From contig QYRS01000002.1 in NCBI GenBank assembly GCA_006503535.1, positions 3,162,001-3,226,000 of the forward strand: DNA of 64,000 nt. The letters run 5' to 3'. This document shows, one piece after another, positions 45,741 through 57,300 of the stretch (its first letter is position 1; every line of letters starts with the position of its first letter). The notes beneath the pieces are model-generated. The model saw only the letters and a list, made by a program, of their open reading frames with translations. It made no database searches and was not told where the DNA came from. The position numbers and the translations under genes were made by a program. The stretch is from Arthrinium phaeospermum (taxonomy: Eukaryota > Ascomycota > Sordariomycetes > Amphisphaeriales > Apiosporaceae).

Positions 45741-47811
45741 ACACGACCTTAGGGCTCTTGAGAAGACCTATTTTGACTTTTCGTACGGCTACAAAAATAA
45801 TTCCGTCACACAGGTAACAAGTCTTTGCATTGACGACTGCGGTCCAACCGTCAGCTAGCGTCAAGGTCAAATCGGGTAGTCCCCAACGAGCGTGGCCTTG
45901 TTGATCTGCTGCTGGGCCAGCGTGGTAGACACGACGAAGGTGGTGTCCGAGGGTGTGGGTTGTACCGTGGTTCTCGGTGCTATTGTTTATGCAGAGGCGG
46001 GCACCGACTGGGGGGAGGGGGGGTGGTCCTTTTTGGAGCGTTGAAGGTCGTATGGGTTTTCCTCGCTCGCAAATACTTATTAGAAATATTATGTCTCCAT
46101 TGGAGAGCGGCTCTCGAGGTTGCCGCAAGGAACCGTGGAAATAAAGAGAGGCCCAGGGCCAGCTTCTGGAAGGAAACAGGGGTATTCCAGACTACAATAG
46201 TCAAGTGGGTTTCCCGGGCAGGGAGAACGGGTCCAGCAGACGGAGGCGACGATGGTTAGATGGGGCTCTCTTTCTTTGTCTCAGTCGGACTTCCAGCGCC
46301 GAATGAAACACTTTGTAACTTGACACAATGAAGCCCAAGAGGAACATGAAGGCAGACGGGCAATCAGAACGGCGGCTTTTAGTAGAAAGAAAGTGAATGC
46401 AGTTGACGTCTGAAGAGAATGAGCAGACGCAACAATAGGGGTCACGGCACGGGCAGTTGAGTTGGCTCTTCCTCCTTGAACTGGAGCTTCTTGCTACGAC
46501 GGCGAGCAAACGAATGAAAGGGCAGATCCGTGGCTGCGGACTAGGCAGTGAGGGAGTGACTGAGCGAGCGCCTGGATCATACAAATACGACGAAATGAGG
46601 GTACGACCACTATAAAAGTGGTGGTAATGAGTGACAGCAATGCAATATACTGATTATTAAGTTCACCTTGAAGCAGACATGACTGACTTGACAGGTTGGA
46701 AAGAGGCGACGAGGGCAGAGGGGGAGGTGGGTGTCTAAGAAGCGTATGTACATTGTCATGTACGTACTCTGGTAGAGTGAGGTAGGGTATGTTTCAAATG
46801 TCACATCCAACATGCCCCCCACATTCGCCCAGCCAATGCCATCCTGGGCCGAATTTAGGTCGCATCTTCGAAACGCACCTCCTAACAAGAGGCTGAACTA
46901 GACAGGACCGCATCGAGTAGCCACCAACGGCTTTCCTCCAGACTCGATATTGCCATCTCCAGATTGAGTTTCTCGTCCAGCCAGGCAATCGACCCCATGC
47001 CTTCTGCCAGAAAAGTGTGTATGTGCCCTGTAGAGGTTGTACGTACATATACAGCCAGTGACTACCTACTAGGAGATATGGAAATTAGGGCCACTTTTTC
47101 CCCTGTCCATCAGCTGCGGCATATGATTCGCCGGGCCAGTTGGTCTCAGAGGAGTGCAGCAGGGGCTCAGGGGTAGCATGGCTGAATCCGGCAAAGTGTC
47201 AATTACAAGCTCATGCAGCAAGCTCGGCCCTAGTGGCGCGACTCACAGCCGGACGCGTTGATTGGCCGACCCAGACCAACGTGCTGGAAACATCAACTGC
47301 ATGAACTTGCTTGCACTTGCATCGGCGGAGAGACCCCACATACTTTTTGTGCGGTGTGATATGCCAGGTTGGTGCTGCAGCAGCGCAGAAACTTGACGAC
47401 CGACGACATGTGCTGTGTACATACTTCGTTATGTAGACGTGGTCACCAAAAATATGTATGCTGCCGACAAGACTCAAGTGAATGACATACATCAATATTC
47501 GGGAATATATCGAAATTGTTTGTTCGCCGGATCGTTTGCCTTGACTATGTATTTCCGAGAGTTCGGTCGGCTTTTATTTTCTTTCCCTTTCTTTCTTTAG
47601 ATTTCCCTCGTGTCCCCCCTCATTTGTTTATTTTGGCCACCAAGCACCCCAACCTCCCCTGAGAAGCTGGAATAGAAGAGGGAAGGAAAAAACCTGAGAG
47701 CATGCATGCATGTGCTAAGGACCCAAGCTGTCTCTTAGGCAGACGACTACTGCACAAAAGTCCGTGTGTTACATCAATAGCGGACATGCACAACCTTAAG
47801 GCTTGAGGCGG
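45741..47811. other. Region between the Rab GAP and the 2EXR gene
   Basis: About 2.1 kb. The part up to roughly 46260 probably holds the 5' exon and leader of the Rab GAP. The rest has short frames without motifs, and some T-rich stretches (near 47575-47640) that could be the 3' UTR of the 2EXR gene. No further gene is supported. Confidence 0.4.
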
Positions 47812-48819
47812 TCAGAGCTGGTGCATGCCGAGTCGAGCAAACATGTCAAGATATGACCAAACCAACCTGCTCGCCGCAGCAAACCACCACCCTATTGCCA
47901 CATAAACCCAGTACCGGAGCAGGTCCCAGAGCTCCGTCCAGAATCCTGGCTGGACTAGCTTGTCGCGTTGGACGAATACTCGATGGGCGGCCCCTCTCCC
48001 TAGAGCATGGTAACGTATCTTGCTTTCAGACCAGCGACGTATCTCATAGGCCGGCCAGTTCAGCATGCGATCGCGATTCGCGGCGCGGTCCCGGATGAAT
48101 TCGTCCTCGACGGTGCTGCTGCGGCAGACCAGCTCCAACCGCTCGGACAAGCGCGGAAACCGGTGGACTTGCCAATGGAGGTCGGCCCAGGCCTTGCTTA
48201 CCATCAGGAGTCTCCTGTTGTGGCACATGCACCTGAATCGCGTCGTTCCATGGCCACCCGGCTTATCGGCGACGACGAGGTACCTGCGGACCATGAGGCG
48301 GTCGGTCTCTCCCAGGGCCTCTGTGATATAGTGGCGGGGCCCCGACGCTGACAAGCGAGCCCACATGTCCGTTGGCCGCCAGTGCGTTGGACGCCAGCTC
48401 GTCGATATGCCACCTGTGGTGACAATATCACGCTCCAGGTTCAGGTACAGCATGCCCCGGTACTCAGTATGTTTTTCACACGAGACCTTCGATCTCGCCA
48501 TTTCCTGGAACCAGGCATCCGCTTTTCTGACCCAATGCCTGTCGGTATAGTCGGGACAGGACAGCCCTTTTACCCTCTGAGGCACCTCGTAGACGGCGAG
48601 TTTGCAAGTGTAAAATCGCTGTGCAACATCACGGCTGACGCGATTCACCGAAAGAAGAGGCGAAACGAGATCTGCGAAAGGGTGTATTCGAAGTTCCCAA
48701 TCAGGCTGATTGGCCTCGGATAGGACGAGGAGTCTGTGTTGGGTTTCATTCCGCAAGGCCTCGTCAAATATCATCGTTCTCAACTCGCAAGGGAGTCGGG
48801 GAAAATACTGGAAGGCCAT
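47812..48819 (-). CDS. 2EXR-domain protein of unknown function
   Basis: A single uninterrupted frame of 335 residues, ATG at 48819. It opens MAFQYFPRLPCELRTMIFDE followed by ALRNETQ. The F-P-x-L-P-x-E-L-R-x-x-I-(W/F) start is the hallmark of the 2EXR domain, an F-box-like motif family greatly expanded in filamentous ascomycetes. The rest is Trp/Arg-rich with several Cys but no catalytic motif that I recognise. A moderately hydrophobic, Trp-rich segment (ELWDLLRYWVYVAIGWWFAA) sits near the C-terminus and could be a membrane anchor. Function is unknown in this family; similar N-termini occur in hundreds of fungal paralogues. Confidence 0.85.
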   Translation of the reverse strand: MAFQYFPRLPCELRTMIFDEALRNETQHRLLVLSEANQPDWELRIHPFADLVSPLLSVNRVSRDVAQRFYTCKLAVYEVPQRVKGLSCPDYTDRHWVRKADAWFQEMARSKVSCEKHTEYRGMLYLNLERDIVTTGGISTSWRPTHWRPTDMWARLSASGPRHYITEALGETDRLMVRRYLVVADKPGGHGTTRFRCMCHNRRLLMVSKAWADLHWQVHRFPRLSERLELVCRSSTVEDEFIRDRAANRDRMLNWPAYEIRRWSESKIRYHALGRGAAHRVFVQRDKLVQPGFWTELWDLLRYWVYVAIGWWFAAASRLVWSYLDMFARLGMHQL

Positions 48820-49591
48820 CTCCCCCTAATTCTGTATAAGGGTTGGGTATAAGGCTTGGGTGTTTCAATCAGATATTCACGAGGCAGGTCAAAGTAGATA
48901 TAGTAGAAAGATTGCAGGTATTTCTGGTCCCTTGGTCATACTTGCCGAGCCCCATGGGGTGAAGCAACTCTATATCACCACAAGACACATTCACTTCTAA
49001 TAGAGCCAAAAAAATCCTGCGAGTTGGCGTTACTCTTGCAAGGGTCGCCCAGCCGAAACTATCGTGATCTATCATATCACAGCAACTCTGTGTGGATTGA
49101 TTGTCAGGGTATTTATTATTAATACAGTGAATAACACGCACTGATCATGTGGCCGCCTTGGGCGTTACCAGCTCGACTAACGATACATGCAAGCGGTGGT
49201 GTATATATACGTATCTTCTCAAGAAAGAGAAAGGGTCAGGTTGTAAGGTATTTGATGCGCCGGCCAAATTGAATATCCATCAGATCATCCCCGTAACACC
49301 TGCGCTATTCAATAGTCTCAGACCCTTTTGTTGCCCAAATTCCAGTGCCAAATAAGTTCCGTCACACTTCTATACAAGTTATCGTAAAGCCCAAGATAGG
49401 TACCAATCAAAAAACTGTACTGTCCCAATCTAACGTGCCACTTAATCAATGATAAGGGTATTGGACTATAGCGCGCTTTTGGTCGAAGGAAAGTTCAACA
49501 TCATGAAGCCTAGGATATGCCGAAGAGCGAGCTAGTCGCGAGGTTCGTGCATGACGCGTGGGATATCATATCAGTGTCGCTCTGTACCGGG
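48820..49591. other. Intergenic region between the 2EXR gene and the SSXT gene
   Basis: About 770 bp, AT-richer than average, with no conserved frame. It should hold the promoter of the 2EXR gene and the 3' UTR of the SSXT gene. Confidence 0.4.
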
Positions 49592-50817
49592 CTATCCCAT
49601 GTGCATCTGCATTTGGGGTGGTGCCGGTGCTGATGGCATGGTAGGTGTCTTCTTGTTCCCGGGTACAGGGCTTGCTTGGCTTGGTGTCTGCGCGCCAGGC
49701 TTTGTATTGTTCGATCTGTTTGCAGGAACCTGGTAGGCGGGCTCCTTGCTTGGGTCGATATCTGGGTACAACCCTTGGAGTTTCGTGTATAAGTCCGTCA
49801 TATATTTAGCTGTTTCTTCCCGGTCCGAGGCCTCTGGCTTTGCTTCGCCGCCATCCGGATTCTGCATCGGTCTCAACTTGACTTTTGTATGCAAAGGTGG
49901 AGGCTTCAGATACATCGGGCACGGTGGTGCCTGTAGAGCACCTTTCTTATCGGCTAACGCTGCCAGATACGAGAGGTTCGTCTGCAAGCGGCGCATACAC
50001 CTAAGAGCTGGGTTAGGAACACATATCTCATGCGAGGGCAGAGTATTACACTTACTGTAGATAGTCCTGGGCCAGAAGTTCTTCGTCTTCTTTGTTCTTC
50101 TTATCCACATCGCTGAGGGCTCCATCCAACGGCGACGTATGTTCCTTCTTCAACAATGACTGCGTATGCTGTAGCTGCATAGCCTCCACAAGTAGCTCAT
50201 TATTGATCTCCAATATGACCGATACTCGCTCCTTATCCCTCGAGTCTGCGCCTGGGCTAAGTGGTGTGCTGGCTGTGCCGTTTGTTGCCGGGGCATGAAT
50301 ATTGGAAGGAAATGTAGGTGTTTGTGGAGTTTGTATAGTAGTAGAAGGCGGCTGTTGAGGCTGCTGAGCATTGCTTGGCGTTTGGCTCTGAGGGGTTCCC
50401 TGGTGATTCGGCGGAGGCGCGAATTGCGGTTGCTGGGCAGACATGCCGTTACTTGGTGTCGGCGTCGGTGTCCCCTGGGGTCCTGGTCCTTGGCCATGCC
50501 CATGATTTTGACCCGGGTAGGGTCTCTGAGGCGTGGTATTGGTCATACCGGGGGCACTTGGTTGCGCCTGGGGCTGCTGCGCTTGCTGAGGTTGCTGCGC
50601 TTGCGGGTGTTGTTGCTGCGGGTGCTGCTGCTGTTGTTGTGGGTGCTGCTGCTGCGGATGCTGTTGCTGCTGCTGCGGGTGCTGCTGCTGATGTTGCGGA
50701 TGTTGTTGTTGCTGCTGTTGCGGATGTTGTTGTTGCTGCTGCTGCTGCTGCTGTTGATGCTGCTGCTGCTGTTGTTGTTGGTGCTGTTGTTGCTGTTGCT
50801 GTTGCTGTTGCTGTTGG

Positions 50818-50856
<39 letters not shown>

Positions 50857-51648
50857 ATACGCTGCATCATCTGCTGCTGCTGCTGCGGGTTCATCTGGCT
50901 GGGATGCATGGGGAAGCCGGGCATAGGCATGCCGGCGCCCATCGCGTAGTTCGGGGGCGCATTCATCTGAGGCGGAACTGAAGTTGGGATGCCAGCGCCG
51001 TATGGGGAATTAGAGTACGGAGTTGGGTAGTTCGGCACTGTTTCAGCAAGCTAGGGTTAGCCAGGACGGCATCCAGGGTATAGAGGAACAAAGGCCCGAA
51101 TGTTTGCGCTCGTGGCGAAGCGACGAGGTCGGGTCCTGCATAGGAATCGCGGCTAGCCGTGTGTTGGTGCCTCCTTGCAGCATCAAGGCCGTCGAAAAGA
51201 GCGCGGCAAGCGACTGGTCGGGGCAGCTATGTGGACAAGGCCGCGCGAGGGTAAGGGAAGAGGGCGCCATCGAAGGACAAGGTCGGAAACACAAGGGGGA
51301 CGCGAAGGGGAAGTAAACAGAGGGGGAGAGAGAGGCAAGCTTACTCTGACCATTGGCCATGTGCGGCATGCCGGTGTTCTGCATCATGCCCGCGCCAGGG
51401 CCGACTCCGGGCATCATATTGGGAGCGCCAGGAAAGGGAGGGCCTTGAGCAGGGCCCATGGGATACTGTTGTGGATTGTACATCATCTGCTGCGGTTGCT
51501 GTTGTTGCGGGTGGTGCTGCTGCTGCTGGGGCGGCTGATTGGGATTCGCAGCTTGACCAGGCTGCATATGAGGGTTCTGTGATGAGTGTGGGGCGCCATT
51601 GAAGGTTTGGCCGGCATTGGGGAAGCCATTGTAGTTGGCGGAGTACAT
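49592..51648 (-). CDS. SS18/SSXT-family transcriptional co-activator with poly-Gln tract
   Basis: Three exons (51648-51345, about 51037-50056, about 50000-49592) join in frame to 564 residues. The N-terminus is Asn/Gln/Pro/Met-rich (MYSANYNGFPNAGQTFNGAP), followed by a Gln/His tract (about residues 152-266) and a Pro/Gln/Thr linker. An SSXT-like domain (about 375-450) follows: VILEINNELLVEAMQLQHTQ, then across intron 2 YLQCMRRLQTNLSYLAALAD. This matches the N-terminal homology of human SS18 and plant GIF proteins (helix ending in NLxYLAxIAD). SS18 is a subunit of SWI/SNF-type remodellers; the role here is inferred. The C-terminal region has PAYQVPANRSNNTKPG and ends MQMHMG. Leu/Ala-rich frames on the opposite strand over the tract are artefacts of the CAG repeats. 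Confidence 0.85.
50560..50893 (-). repeat. Poly-Gln/His coding tract (imperfect CAG/CAA repeat)
   Basis: About 330 bp of mixed CAG and CAA codons with interspersed CAC/CAT and CCG, encoding long Gln runs broken by His and Pro (HPQQQQ units near the 3' side). The mixture of CAG and CAA lowers slippage. It lies within the SSXT-type protein. Confidence 0.92.
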
Positions 51649-52585
51649 GGTGTGTGGTGTGTCTTGCTGGGAGGGAGAGGCAGAGAGACAGGAAGCGATC
51701 GTTCACTCGCGCAATACAAACGAGCTACGTAGACTGACTTACGGCCTATCGCTATAGGCTGACACAACACATAGACACACACCTCTAACACACGCCTATA
51801 CGCGACACAACGTACGGTATGGTATATACAGGTGCGCGCGTATTACACACATACACGCGTACAAAACGTATGTGCTGCACGCCTCTTTTTGGGATGGCAA
51901 GGCTAGCACGAGGTAAGGTAGAGCAGGTAGGGCTGGGCGACTGGGTGAGACGGTTTTGGACGGGCGCGCGTGGTGCGTGGGTGTGAGGACGACAAGTAAA
52001 ACGAGAAATCGAATCTTACCAGGAGACCAATCCGCAGATTTGCAACTTTTCTCAATTGCCCCCGTGCTAATCTATGGGTCTTTTTTCATGCTCCCCACCC
52101 TGCCCAGTCCCAATCCGTCCTGGTCTTGCACGGCACGTACTGTACCAGTAACAAGAAACGGCAGCGGACGGAAGCTGCCTCGATCGAGGTATACCGATAA
52201 TACATCGAAACATATTGCCCGCTCTCTCTACTGACTCTCTTCATGTTACTATAGTAGGTGCCTGTAGCTATGTCAAGCAGACACAACCAGTCCAAGACGG
52301 TGCGCAGAGCCAATCCTGTCCACTTCCACGAAGAGAGAGCCGCTATCTAAGCAAGCAAGCTACCCAGACCTGACGGTTATCAAGCTAATGCGCGGCTACC
52401 TACCTACCTGATATCCAATGTACCTGTAAGAGTGGTGTCTGGTTACATTTCTGACGATTCCGGAGGTATTGGGTAGCTGTAGACGCGGATTTGATGGCTT
52501 GCTTTTGAATTCTATACCTATTCAATGGTAACTTGCGCTCTTCATGAATACTCATAATACTCCGTTCTGTTGGGCTGACTTGGGG

Positions 52586-52586
<1 letters not shown>

Positions 52587-52619
<33 letters not shown>
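52587..52619 (+). repeat. 33-bp homopolymeric G run
   Basis: A pure G tract is preceded by TGGGGC and followed by A and GGGG. It is far longer than any other homopolymer in the window. Such runs can form quadruplexes, and they are also unstable and easily mis-sized by sequencing. Confidence 0.95.
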
Positions 52620-52620
<1 letters not shown>

Positions 52621-52843
52621 GGGGCAAGATACGACATGGACGCAATACGCAGTTCATACCTACCATCCTTACCATGGAATGTGTATTTTATTCGTAATTG
52701 GCGCTTTCAAGCACTAATTTCAGACTCCCGAGAACGAGTAAAGAACATCTGAAGAATAGAACGTAGGTACTTTGGCTTGCGAGTATTCAAAATGAATTGT
52801 GAAGCTAAAGATAACTGTGACTTTCAGAGGTGGGATAGCTTGT

Positions 52844-52853
52844 ATGGCGCAAT
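52844..52853 (+). promoter_or_regulatory. Possible CYS3-type site (ATGGCGCAAT)
   Basis: This decamer matches the Neurospora CYS3 consensus ATGRYRYCAT at nine of ten positions and lies about 180 bp upstream of cystathionine beta-lyase, a sulfur-amino-acid gene. The match is weak and could be chance. Confidence 0.25.
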
Positions 52854-53028
52854 ATCTGACTAGCCCAGTTTATCCCAGTTTCCCCAGACCGCCCCACGCC
52901 GATGCCGCTGGCCCGTCATCATTCAAGTGCCTCCAACGTTACGACATATTTTCCCGCCATTGGACTTGAACCAACATCTGTAATACTTCCTATCTTCACA
53001 TTATTCAGACAGACGCATCACCCTCGAA

Positions 53029-54368
53029 ATGGCGTCACCTCCAAGCAACAACAGCGCCTCTGCGCCCGTCAACAAGGCCTTAGACCTAGACGGCCACAAC
53101 CTGCCGCCGTCGCCTGCCCCATCGAGTCCGACCAATGGCCGCCGCCGTTATGCTCTTGCGACCGAGCTCGTATACACCGATTCGAAGGATCAGTACGGTG
53201 CTTCCAGTATCCCAATTTATCAATCGGCAACGTTCAAGCAAACTTCTGCCAGTGGAGGCAACGAATATGATTACACTCGGTCGGGTAACCCCACCAGGAC
53301 GCACCTGGAACGTCACATGGCAAAGATCATGAACGCTACCCGTGCCTTGGCCGTCGGTTCCGGTATGGGTGCTTTGGACGTGATTACTCGACTGTTGCGT
53401 CCAGGCGATGAGGTAATCACTGGGGATGATCTGTATGGAGGCACCAACCGTTTACTCACCTACCTGTCCTCGAACCAAGGCATCGTGGTCCACCATGTTG
53501 ATACCACTGAAGTCGACCGGGTGCGTGAGGTAGTGACCGAGAAGACATCCATGGTTCTGCTCGAGACTCCCACCAACCCATTGATCAAGATCGTCGACAT
53601 CACATCGATTGCTCGGGCTGTACATGATGCCAACCCAAGGCCCTTGTCATCGTGGACAATACTATGCTGTCGCCGATGCTGTGCAACCCGCTGGAGCTCG
53701 GTGCGGATGTTGTCTACGAGTCCGGAACCAAATACCTATCAGGCCATCACGACATGATGGCCGGCATCATTGCCTGCAATGACAGTGCAATTGGGGACAA
53801 GATGTACTTCACAATCAACTCGACCGGCTGCGGACTTTCGCCCAACGATTCGTTCCTTCTCATGCGAGGCGTCAAAACGCTAGCTATCCGAATGGAGAAA
53901 CAGCAGGCCAATGCTCAGGCCATTGCCGAATTCCTCGAGTCTCACGGCTTCAAGGTCAGATACCCGGGTCTCAAGTCACATCCCCAGTATGACCTTCACT
54001 GGTCACTCGCAAGAGGCGCCGGCGCCGTATTATCATTCGAGACGGGCGACGTCAAGCTGTCAGAGCGAATTGTTGAGGCAGCCAAGCTCTACGCCATCAG
54101 CGTCAGCTTCGGATGCGTTAACAGCCTGATCAGCATGCCTTGCCGCATGAGCCACGCTAGCATCGACGCCAAGACCAGGGCGGAACGCCAGATGCCCGAG
54201 GATATCATCAGATTGTGCGTTGGAATTGAGGATGTTCACGATCTCATTGATGATCTATCGCGATCTCTAGTGCAAGCGGGTGCGGTGAACATAAACCTGG
54301 ATGGGTTTCATGCCACTGCCGACGCCGACGCCGACGCCACCGGTGCGTCGACTGACCCGGTTTCTTAA
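53029..54368 (+). CDS. met-2: Cystathionine beta-lyase, one frameshift in this sequence
   Basis: ATG at 53029 (MASPPSNNSASAPVNKALDL), stop TAA at 54366-54368; about 446 residues once the single frameshift is bridged. Cys/Met PLP-enzyme motifs: SSIPIYQSATFKQ, YDYTRSGNPTRTHLE, SGMGALDVITRLLRPGDEVI, ETPTNPLIKIVDI, then IVDNTMLSPMLCNPLELGAD and the PLP lysine in YESGTKYLSGHHDMMAG; the end has SFGCVNSLISMPCRMSHA. The enzyme splits cystathionine to homocysteine, pyruvate and ammonia in methionine synthesis. The frame breaks at 53634-53636: CCAACCCAAGG lacks one C relative to AAC-CCC-AAG-GCC, which restores NPKALVIVDNT. There is no other lesion. The tail has an Ala-Asp repeat (ADADADADA). The SMPCRMSHASI segment argues for beta-lyase over gamma-synthase. 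Confidence 0.92.
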
Positions 54369-57300
54369 TCTGGGGGAAACCAGCATACAACGTAGCTTGT
54401 GATGATGCGACGTACATTGGGACAGCCCTTCCTGGCCAGTCTACGATACCGAACTTGTCCAGTCACTGGCTTGCAATTATCCTGATTATTCAAGTGGGAG
54501 CCTGATTATTCAAGTAGGAGTTTGATTATTCAAATGGGAAGGAGCGCGGTTATTCAAATAGAAACCCGGTTATCCAAGTGGGAGTCATGAGACTACCTGC
54601 CCTGAAGCATCAGAATATCATGAAGTCCTGCTTCATTCAACTAACCTCCCATATATACCAAAGGCGTTCAAGAGTTGGGGGTTCAATTTTCGCGCCTAAA
54701 ACACCAAAGATTAGCATAGGCGCTCTGTCTACCAACCCTAGGTACACCTACTTGGCGCTCTGCTGTACGAGGAGCTCGGTGATCGGTAGTCTCTCCAGAC
54801 GAGTTTCTCGAGCCCACTGATCCAACATCGGTGATGTTCCTGGAGAGGACCACATGGTCGAGCCATCACCAATGCCATTGGCTCCGGCCGTGGCCTTGGG
54901 GCACCTGTAACATCTCAGGGACTAGCTCAGAGGGTATGAATTATCAATACACACTTCTTGGCATCAGTGCCCGAAGATCGTACGCTATGTGGCATGCTAT
55001 CGCTGTTGCTGTTGACTGCTTCACGTGATGGAGATGAAGCCCGGTCTAAGGGGCTTGAGAATTGGATATGCTGATGATGTGTGAATAGAGAAAGGGATAC
55101 GAGTATTTTTTAAGAAAAGACAAAGAACACACAAAGTCGACCTTGACAGTTTCAGCAACACCTATTCCCCATTGGTGCCGGAGAAAGACGCGTTTATATA
55201 GCCCGGGATCGGGTCCTCCCTTGGTGGTATACCGGTAGGGCAAGATAGGCCTCGAGGCGCACTTGCACGAAGTGCTCTTCAGAAGGCCGATCGCAGTCCT
55301 CGTGGAGATGGTGGCTGCGAGTATCACCGATACGATTGGTCTCCTCGCGCAGGGGGTTCGCCAAGCATTGCCTGCTGAGGTTTCTCTCCCCTCGGTGATG
55401 CGGCGGGCGATGAAGCACACACACGATGCGGTCGTGCAAAGTACGCTCTCGCTCGCTACCTTGGGGGGGAATAGGTAATCATTGTAATGGGACGGACACG
55501 ACCATTGGCACTCTTGGACTACTGACGATCCTATGCATGGGCTGCAACGGTTCTGTGGTTCGTTCATTTGCGCTGGTGTAACTCCGGTGTGTGCACCTAT
55601 CTGATACGTGGGCGATATGTACCTGCTGGCATTCCATCATATGGTTTGTTGTTTGGATCTTGGTCTATAGATAGATAGATGATCAGATAGATGAGCGACT
55701 GAAGCCAGGTCGTCGCCGGGCAGGCCTGAAGAACCAGCTGCCGGTACTTCAATGTACCACATGCAATTGCAGATGCTAGCCAGCTATTCCCATTGCCATC
55801 CAGCTATCCTAATGTTGGCTGCCCCGTCCCTGATTCGCCCAACTCCAGCCTGGCACCGAAATGAGGTGACGTGAACGGCCATACCTTCGAGCTAGTACTA
55901 TAGGAGGCTGCGCTAAGTAGCTGCAAGAAATATACCCAAGGACCTATCAGTTTTGTGAGACATGGATTTTACAAGTTGTAACCAAAAGGGGAGGGGAGCA
56001 GGGGCTGCTTGTTTAACTGAACCTCCCAGTTGTCCACCCCTCCTATCTTGGCCCCCTGATAGAGATAGCAGCGCAAGCAGGAGCCAGACCGAGCGAGCGA
56101 GCTTTGACTAAAAAGTTCCTCGCATCTCCTGAAACTCTAATGCACTTTCCTCCTCTTGCCCACCACGAGGTGTCTCCATTTCCTGTTCGTTTGCGTGCCG
56201 CAGCTCTCTTTCCACAAACCACGTCCTTGCATTTTTGTTGCTTTCTTTCCCTCTTCCATCTTCCGGGGGCAGTGTCCGAGATGTGTGCTTCTGGTGATCT
56301 AGTCTGGGGCCTGCATTGACCGGTGAGAGGCAGAAGGGGAGGAGGAGGGAGTTGAAATAAAGACCGTGTTGTGGACGCGGCCAAAGAAGCATGTCAGGTG
56401 CAACTCTTGGGGAGTATGATCACTCTTTTTTTTCTCTCCCAATCTCAGTACGCGAGGCCTTCGACGTCGCACATGAGAACAGGAATATCCCGGGCTTGTT
56501 CTTCCTTGGTTCGCTTCTCCACGTGCGTCTGAGTTTTCATGCGGCTACCCGCAGACAGCTCCCAAGCCGCTTCCTCTTTCCCTTACCTACTCATGGACTG
56601 CCAATGCCACCTTCCTGACGGGTACCGGGAGATTGGCTGGTCGAATGACCGAATTCCCACCGCATCTGGCGGCATTGGAACGACATCCTCGCAGACGTCA
56701 TTCCAAAATGTTCCCGGCACCATTGCATGCATTGGTGGGCATGATTGGCACATTATTCTCTGAGCCCAGAAGCTGGAACCCGTTGCTGCTATTAGGGTTT
56801 GCTCCGAGGCCAACGCCCTCGTGCTTTTTTTTGGCGCTGCCTCCCGCTCTTCCAGCAGCGGGAGTTGTCCCTCGCAGCATGGCATGGCAGACTGCATGGG
56901 CGCAAGATGAGTTGGACATCACTCGCCGAAATTCTGGCCAGAGAAGGCAATGTCTCCGGTGGAGGACATGGTCCGCCTCACTCTGCCCGTTAAATCTCTA
57001 CCCCGTCGCCCTGCATCACGCAAGCAAACAATCTGGGGGAATCGCGTGGTTTCTACAGCGGGCATTACCGGCCGCCAGCTCGCCGCTCTTTGTCGGTTAC
57101 GGTTTTGGAGGCATGCCGCTTCCCTACGCTCCACCCCTCAATAAGACCGCGAAAATGACTCGTCATATGTGGCAGGTCACAAGACCCTTTCCCTCTGTCT
57201 TCAAGAACATATCAAGGGAACACCGGGAATCCATATTTTCGAGTTCCCTCAGGGGCGGCCTGTCTATCCATCTCGGCTCCGTGGCGGCCACGACATGATA

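Larger units (their letters stand above)
51649..53028. promoter_or_regulatory. Divergent intergenic region between the SSXT gene and cystathionine beta-lyase
   Basis: These 1.4 kb separate two outward-facing starts (51648 and 53029). They contain CA-rich stretches (acacacctctaacacacgcc near 51777), a 33-bp poly-G run at 52587-52619, and a near match to the Neurospora CYS3 site at 52844-52853. No coding frame is supported. Confidence 0.45.

Noticed and set aside
50295..50981. Long Leu- or Ala-rich frames on the plus strand (for example 228 codons of LLLL)
   Set aside because: They are the antisense reading of the CAG/CAA tract of the SSXT-type gene and have no domain.
52950..53030. Another tRNA-like 3' half (ccattggacttgaaccaac)
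   Set aside because: A T-arm can be drawn, but no matching 5' acceptor is present where it should be, and the region runs into the cystathionine beta-lyase start.
56633..57298. 221-codon open frame in the gene-poor interval
   Set aside because: No recognised domain or convincing start context, and several overlapping frames of similar quality; most likely chance in GC-balanced DNA.
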